Below, one piece after another: positions 61,176 to 64,000 of a DNA stretch of 64,000 bases (positions are counted from its first letter, which is position 1; each line of letters opens with the position of its first letter). The notes under the pieces are model-generated. The model had not been told where the DNA came from and ran no database searches. It was given only the letters and a program-made list of their open reading frames with translations. The DNA is from Deinococcus yavapaiensis KR-236 (GTDB taxonomy: Bacteria; Deinococcota; Deinococci; Deinococcales; Deinococcaceae), in NCBI RefSeq assembly GCF_003217515.1, contig NZ_QJSX01000002.1, positions 207,242-271,241 on the forward strand. The letters are read 5' to 3'. A program made the position numbers and the translations under genes.

Positions 61176-62234
61176 TCACGTGAGCTCTACGATCGAGGCG
61201 TCCGATAACGTGAGCCCCAGCGTCCTCGGCACGCGCTTCCCGCCGCGCACGCTCGCTCGCAAGCCGATCAGGCACTCTTGCAAACGCGTGTCCACCGAAT
61301 CGATCGTCACGGACTCGTCGATCACGCTGCACTCGACTTCTGCCGCGCGAATCACGGACTTCGACCCGATCGACGTGAACGGCCCCACGTACGCGTTCTC
61401 GATCACGACGTTCTCGCCGATCAAGGCGGGACCCACGATGATGCTGTCACGTACGACGCTGCCCGCGCCGATCACCACGCGGCCGGAAATGCGCGAATTC
61501 ACCACCTCGCCGTCCACCTGCGGCTCCAACGCCTCCAGAAGCAAGCGGTTCGCATCGATGAGGTCGAACGGCTTGCCGGTGTCCTTCCACCACCCGCTCA
61601 CCCGGTGACCGAGCACCGGCCCGCCGGCCTCGATGAGCCCTTGGATGGCGTCCGTGATTTCGTACTCGCCGCGCGCACTCGGCGCGAGGTCCTCCAAAAT
61701 CCGCAAGATCTTGTTCGTGAAGCAGTACACGCCCGCCACGGCCAAGTTGCTCGGCGGATTCTTCGGCTTCTCGACGAGACGCACGATACGGTCGCCTTCC
61801 ATCTGCGCTACCCCGAACGCCGTTGGATTCTCGACTTCCACGAGCGCGATCACCGCGTCCGGACGGCTCGACTCAAACGCCTGGATGTACTCGGACACGC
61901 CGAATTCGAACAGATTGTCGCCGAGATACACGCAAAAATCGTCGTCGCCGAGCCAGTCGCGCGCCATCTTCACGGCGTGCCCGAGCCCGAGCGTCTCACG
62001 CTGCCAGATGTAGGTGATGCTCGACGCCGACGATTGCCCCACGACGCTCTCGATCGCTTCGTGCGTCAAGTCGGACACCACGATGCCGATGTCGGTCACG
62101 CCGGCAGCGACGAGGTTGTCGATGGCGTGCACGATGATCGGTTTGCCCGCCACGGGCAGGACCGGCTTGGGACGCGTGTACGTGAGGGGCCGCAGCCTCG
62201 TACCGAGGCCGGCGGCAGGAATGACACCTTTCAT
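61176..62234 (-). CDS. Glucose-1-phosphate thymidylyltransferase
   Basis: 352-residue nucleotidyltransferase that makes dTDP-glucose, entry to dTDP-rhamnose and other wall sugars. The signature AAGLGTRLRPLTYTRPKPVLPVAGKP, the metal-binding YLGDNL and the sugar-binding VEKPKNPPSNLAVAG are present. Unlike short RmlA (about 290 residues), residues 250-350 add a left-handed beta-helix-like tail (SRISGRVVIGAGSVVRDSIIVGPALIG), the RmlA-long type. ATG 62234 has AGGAG upstream. TACACT (62281-62276) is its likely -10 box. Confidence 0.92.
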   Translation of the reverse strand: MKGVIPAAGLGTRLRPLTYTRPKPVLPVAGKPIIVHAIDNLVAAGVTDIGIVVSDLTHEAIESVVGQSSASSITYIWQRETLGLGHAVKMARDWLGDDDFCVYLGDNLFEFGVSEYIQAFESSRPDAVIALVEVENPTAFGVAQMEGDRIVRLVEKPKNPPSNLAVAGVYCFTNKILRILEDLAPSARGEYEITDAIQGLIEAGGPVLGHRVSGWWKDTGKPFDLIDANRLLLEALEPQVDGEVVNSRISGRVVIGAGSVVRDSIIVGPALIGENVVIENAYVGPFTSIGSKSVIRAAEVECSVIDESVTIDSVDTRLQECLIGLRASVRGGKRVPRTLGLTLSDASIVELT

Positions 62235-62275
62235 GGTTGAAACTCCTGGTAAATGAGTGCGTTCATGTGAACCCC

Positions 62276-62281
62276 AGTGTA
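62276..62281 (-). promoter_or_regulatory. -10 box of the thymidylyltransferase gene
   Basis: TACACT on the minus strand, about 41 nt before the ATG, so this gene has a normal leader with AGGAG. Confidence 0.5.
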
Positions 62282-62304
62282 ACGTCCGTTCGGAAGGCGC
62301 TTCC

Positions 62305-63252
62305 TTAAGCCGATCTTTCGGCGTCGGCGATCGCCGAGCGAAGCGCTTCGCTCGGCGAGGAGCCGTCACCACGGTGCGCGACCTCCACACGGTCCAGCCA
62401 CGCTTCGAATCCGCCGCCGCGCCGCCGCACGCGCACGTCCGAAAAGCCCGCCCGTTCCGCCGCCTCGAACAACGCGTCGAGCGACTCGGTGAGAGGATCG
62501 CTCGCCACTTCCCCGGGGAGACGAACGTGATCGAAGCCTTGCCGAAGCAGCACGCGGCGAAGCAGCACTTCTCGCGCTTCCATCGTGCCGTCCGACGCGA
62601 AGTACCGCGCCAGGCTCTGCGCCCAATTGCCGCGCGCCGTGATGGAGGCCATGTCCGCGAGGGCGCCGTCAAGCTCCTCGGGGCTCGGTTCGCGGTACGC
62701 GTCCTGATGCACGACGAGGTCGCGTGCCACACGCGGACGTGTCCTCGGAGCCTCGGCGGGCACGCCTACCACGAGACCCGAGAACGGGACCACGCCGCTC
62801 GGCAAGCGCAGCAAGTCCACGATTTCGGGCAAGGCGCTCAACACCCCGCCGATCCAGCATCCTCGGTAGCCCAGCATCTCCGCCGCCGTCAAAAGGTTCT
62901 GCCCCGCCAGCACCGCGTCCCCGATGGCGAAGTGCACGCTTGCCGCCGACCACGAGCCGTACGTGAAGTCACCTCGCTCCAACAAGAGGCGCAGACGATG
63001 CACGTCCGCGCAAACCACGAGCGCTTCACTCGCCGTGGCGAAATGCGGATTGTGCGTGAGCTCGGCGATCTTTCCTCGCAGCGCCGAGTCGACGAGCCGA
63101 ACGAAGCTGTACATTTGCGCCGTCGCGTCCGTCGGCGCTCGCTGCGCGGCGTGCAGCAGGACGTCCAAGTGCTCGGCGGGCATGGCGACAGGCTGGAAGG
63201 CGCGCACCGTCCAGTGCGCGTCGAAGAACGCTTTCACGTCGTCAGGATTCAC
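62305..63252 (-). CDS. Nitroreductase-family protein with a C-terminal extension
   Basis: 315 residues. The first 205 form an FMN nitroreductase/flavin reductase of the NfsA/FRP type (TVRAFQPVAMPAEHLDVLLHAAQRAPTDATAQMYSFV, AGQNLLTAAEMLGYRGCWIGG). A linker reaching 235 is part of the NfsA-type dimer arm. The last 70 residues (ALFEAAERAGFSDVRVRRRGGGFEAWLDRVE) form an alpha/beta unit not usual in this family, similar in feel to small phage ABA-type domains. GTG 63252 follows TACACT by 7 nt. Substrate unknown. Confidence 0.85.
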   Translation of the reverse strand: MNPDDVKAFFDAHWTVRAFQPVAMPAEHLDVLLHAAQRAPTDATAQMYSFVRLVDSALRGKIAELTHNPHFATASEALVVCADVHRLRLLLERGDFTYGSWSAASVHFAIGDAVLAGQNLLTAAEMLGYRGCWIGGVLSALPEIVDLLRLPSGVVPFSGLVVGVPAEAPRTRPRVARDLVVHQDAYREPSPEELDGALADMASITARGNWAQSLARYFASDGTMEAREVLLRRVLLRQGFDHVRLPGEVASDPLTESLDALFEAAERAGFSDVRVRRRGGGFEAWLDRVEVAHRGDGSSPSEALRSAIADAERSA

Positions 63253-63259
63253 GCCGTTC

Positions 63260-63313
63260 AGTGTACGAACTTCCCGACGTCCTCTTGGCGCGCGTGCGCG
63301 CGGTCGCTATGGT
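63260..63313. promoter_or_regulatory. Divergent leaderless promoters, nitroreductase and pyrE
   Basis: TACACT (63265-63260, minus) lies 7 nt before GTG 63252. TATGGT (63308-63313, plus) lies 6 nt before ATG 63320. Confidence 0.5.
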
Positions 63314-63319
63314 GACTTC

Positions 63320-63880
63320 ATGGATGTCCTCGACCTTTACCGCTCGGCCGGAGCGCTTCACGAAGGACGCTTCCTGCTCGCGTCCGGACGGCACTCCCCG
63401 ATGTTCTTGCAGTCCACGACCGTGCTGCAACACCCGCACCTCGCCGAGCGGATCGGCCGCGCGATGGCCGAGAAGGTACGTGCCGAGGGCCTCACGCCCG
63501 CGTTCGTGATCGGGCCGGCCATGGGCGGCGTGACCCTCGCGTACGAAGTCGCCCGCCACCTCGGCGTACGCGCCCTGTTCGCCGAGAAGGACGGCGCGGG
63601 AGGCATGCGCGTTCGAGAAGCATTCGACATCGCCCGGGGAGAGCCGTTCCTCGCCGTGGAGGACGTCGTCACGACGGGCGGCAGCGTTCTCAAGGCCGTG
63701 GACGCCGCTCGCAAACGCGGCGGGACACCCCTCGCCGTCGCGTGCATCGTCGACCGGCGCCAAACGCCCGCGCCCCTCGGCGGCTTGCCCCTGCTGAGCC
63801 TCGCGCACCTGTACTTTGAGACGTACGCGCCCGACGACGTGCCCGCCTGGCTCGCCGAACGACCCCTCCAGGAAATCTGA
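63320..63880 (+). CDS. pyrE: Orotate phosphoribosyltransferase
   Basis: 186-residue PyrE that makes OMP from orotate and PRPP. The PRPP loop is AVEDVVTTGGSVLKA, the flexible catalytic loop is FAEKDGAGGMRVRE, and FLLASGRHSPMFLQ is the orotate-side strand. ATG 63320 lies 6 nt after TATGGT; a longer frame upstream is shadow of the nitroreductase gene. It supplies PyrF, found near the left end. Confidence 0.95.
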   Translation: MDVLDLYRSAGALHEGRFLLASGRHSPMFLQSTTVLQHPHLAERIGRAMAEKVRAEGLTPAFVIGPAMGGVTLAYEVARHLGVRALFAEKDGAGGMRVREAFDIARGEPFLAVEDVVTTGGSVLKAVDAARKRGGTPLAVACIVDRRQTPAPLGGLPLLSLAHLYFETYAPDDVPAWLAERPLQEI

Positions 63881-63881
63881 A

Positions 63882-64000
63882 GTGCGCGCGATCGTCGTCG
63901 TCGCGAGCGAGTTGGAGGCGAGGCGCCTCTCGAACCTCGACCTCACCCTCTACGTCAGTGGCATCGGTTCCGTGAACGCGGCCCTCGCGACGATGCGTGC
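63882..64000 (+). CDS. Nucleoside phosphorylase-superfamily protein, N-terminal part
   Basis: First 39 codons only; the gene leaves the window. The start VRAIVVVASELEARRL...LYVSGIGSVNAALAT matches the first strand and the GIGxVNAA loop of MTA/SAH nucleosidases and futalosine hydrolases, so a nucleoside C-N bond enzyme is likely. GTG 63882 is 1 nt after pyrE, so the two are probably co-transcribed. The exact substrate needs the missing part. Confidence 0.7.
   Translation, partial: MRAIVVVASELEARRLSNLDLTLYVSGIGSVNAALATMR

Overview
The window is GC-rich, gene-dense bacterial chromosome. It most resembles the genus Deinococcus or a close relative. This rests on family resemblance and genome style, since no rRNA or tRNA gene is present. 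The style markers are many GTG and TTG starts, short operons joined by 4-nt overlaps, and about seventeen genes whose start codon lies 5-7 nt after a TAnnnT -10 box, the leaderless promoter layout known from Deinococcus. Content fits as well: a YpdA-type bacillithiol reductase, an intact cytochrome c maturation (Ccm) system and a type 2 PyrF. I see no prophage, insertion sequence, CRISPR array or large repeat, and no gene-free stretch over 300 bases.

Layout 1-30 kb. The end of a phenylacetate operon (paaC, paaD) meets an alpha/beta hydrolase and pyrF. Next come an XdhC-like protein, a Crp/Fnr regulator, an AlkA-type glycosylase, a VTT membrane protein and a CDP-alcohol phosphotransferase/Nudix/SDR operon. 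A cupin gene is translationally coupled to two oligopeptide-type ABC permeases and a binding protein, without ATPases. Then follow miaB, two secreted or stress-type proteins, a YpdA-like reductase, an EamA exporter, glycogen phosphorylase, a complete livKHMGF amino-acid transporter, dxs, a lipoprotein and a TelA-family protein.

Layout 30-41.6 kb. An ArsR/SRPBCC pair sits behind a near-consensus promoter with an inverted repeat. It is followed by PspA, an LEA-type lipoprotein, an amidase, a small secreted protein, a two-component system, a zinc murein amidase, ruvA with a palindrome in its promoter, lepB, an enoyl-CoA hydratase, tdh and a small orphan gene.

Layout 41.6-53 kb (minus strand). 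One long, tightly packed gene train runs receiver protein, PBP1A, thioredoxin-like protein, ccdA, ccmA-B-C-D-E-F-G-H, a CcmI/TPR/cytochrome c fusion and a Rieske protein. It contains the whole pathway for exporting haem, reducing apocytochrome and attaching haem, plus two redox proteins. The small ccmD gene is present.

Layout 53-64 kb. An acyl-CoA ligase, a zinc-type dehydrogenase, an atypical Pho locus (PhoB-like regulator, a 79-codon unknown ORF, phoU and a degenerate PstS-like protein, with no PhoR or PstCAB), an MBL hydrolase, several small proteins, a metallophosphoesterase, a glucose-1-phosphate thymidylyltransferase, a nitroreductase with a C-terminal extension, pyrE and the start of a nucleosidase gene. 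The most unusual points are the CcmI/cytochrome fusion, the Pho locus and a few small ORFs locked into operons by overlaps.
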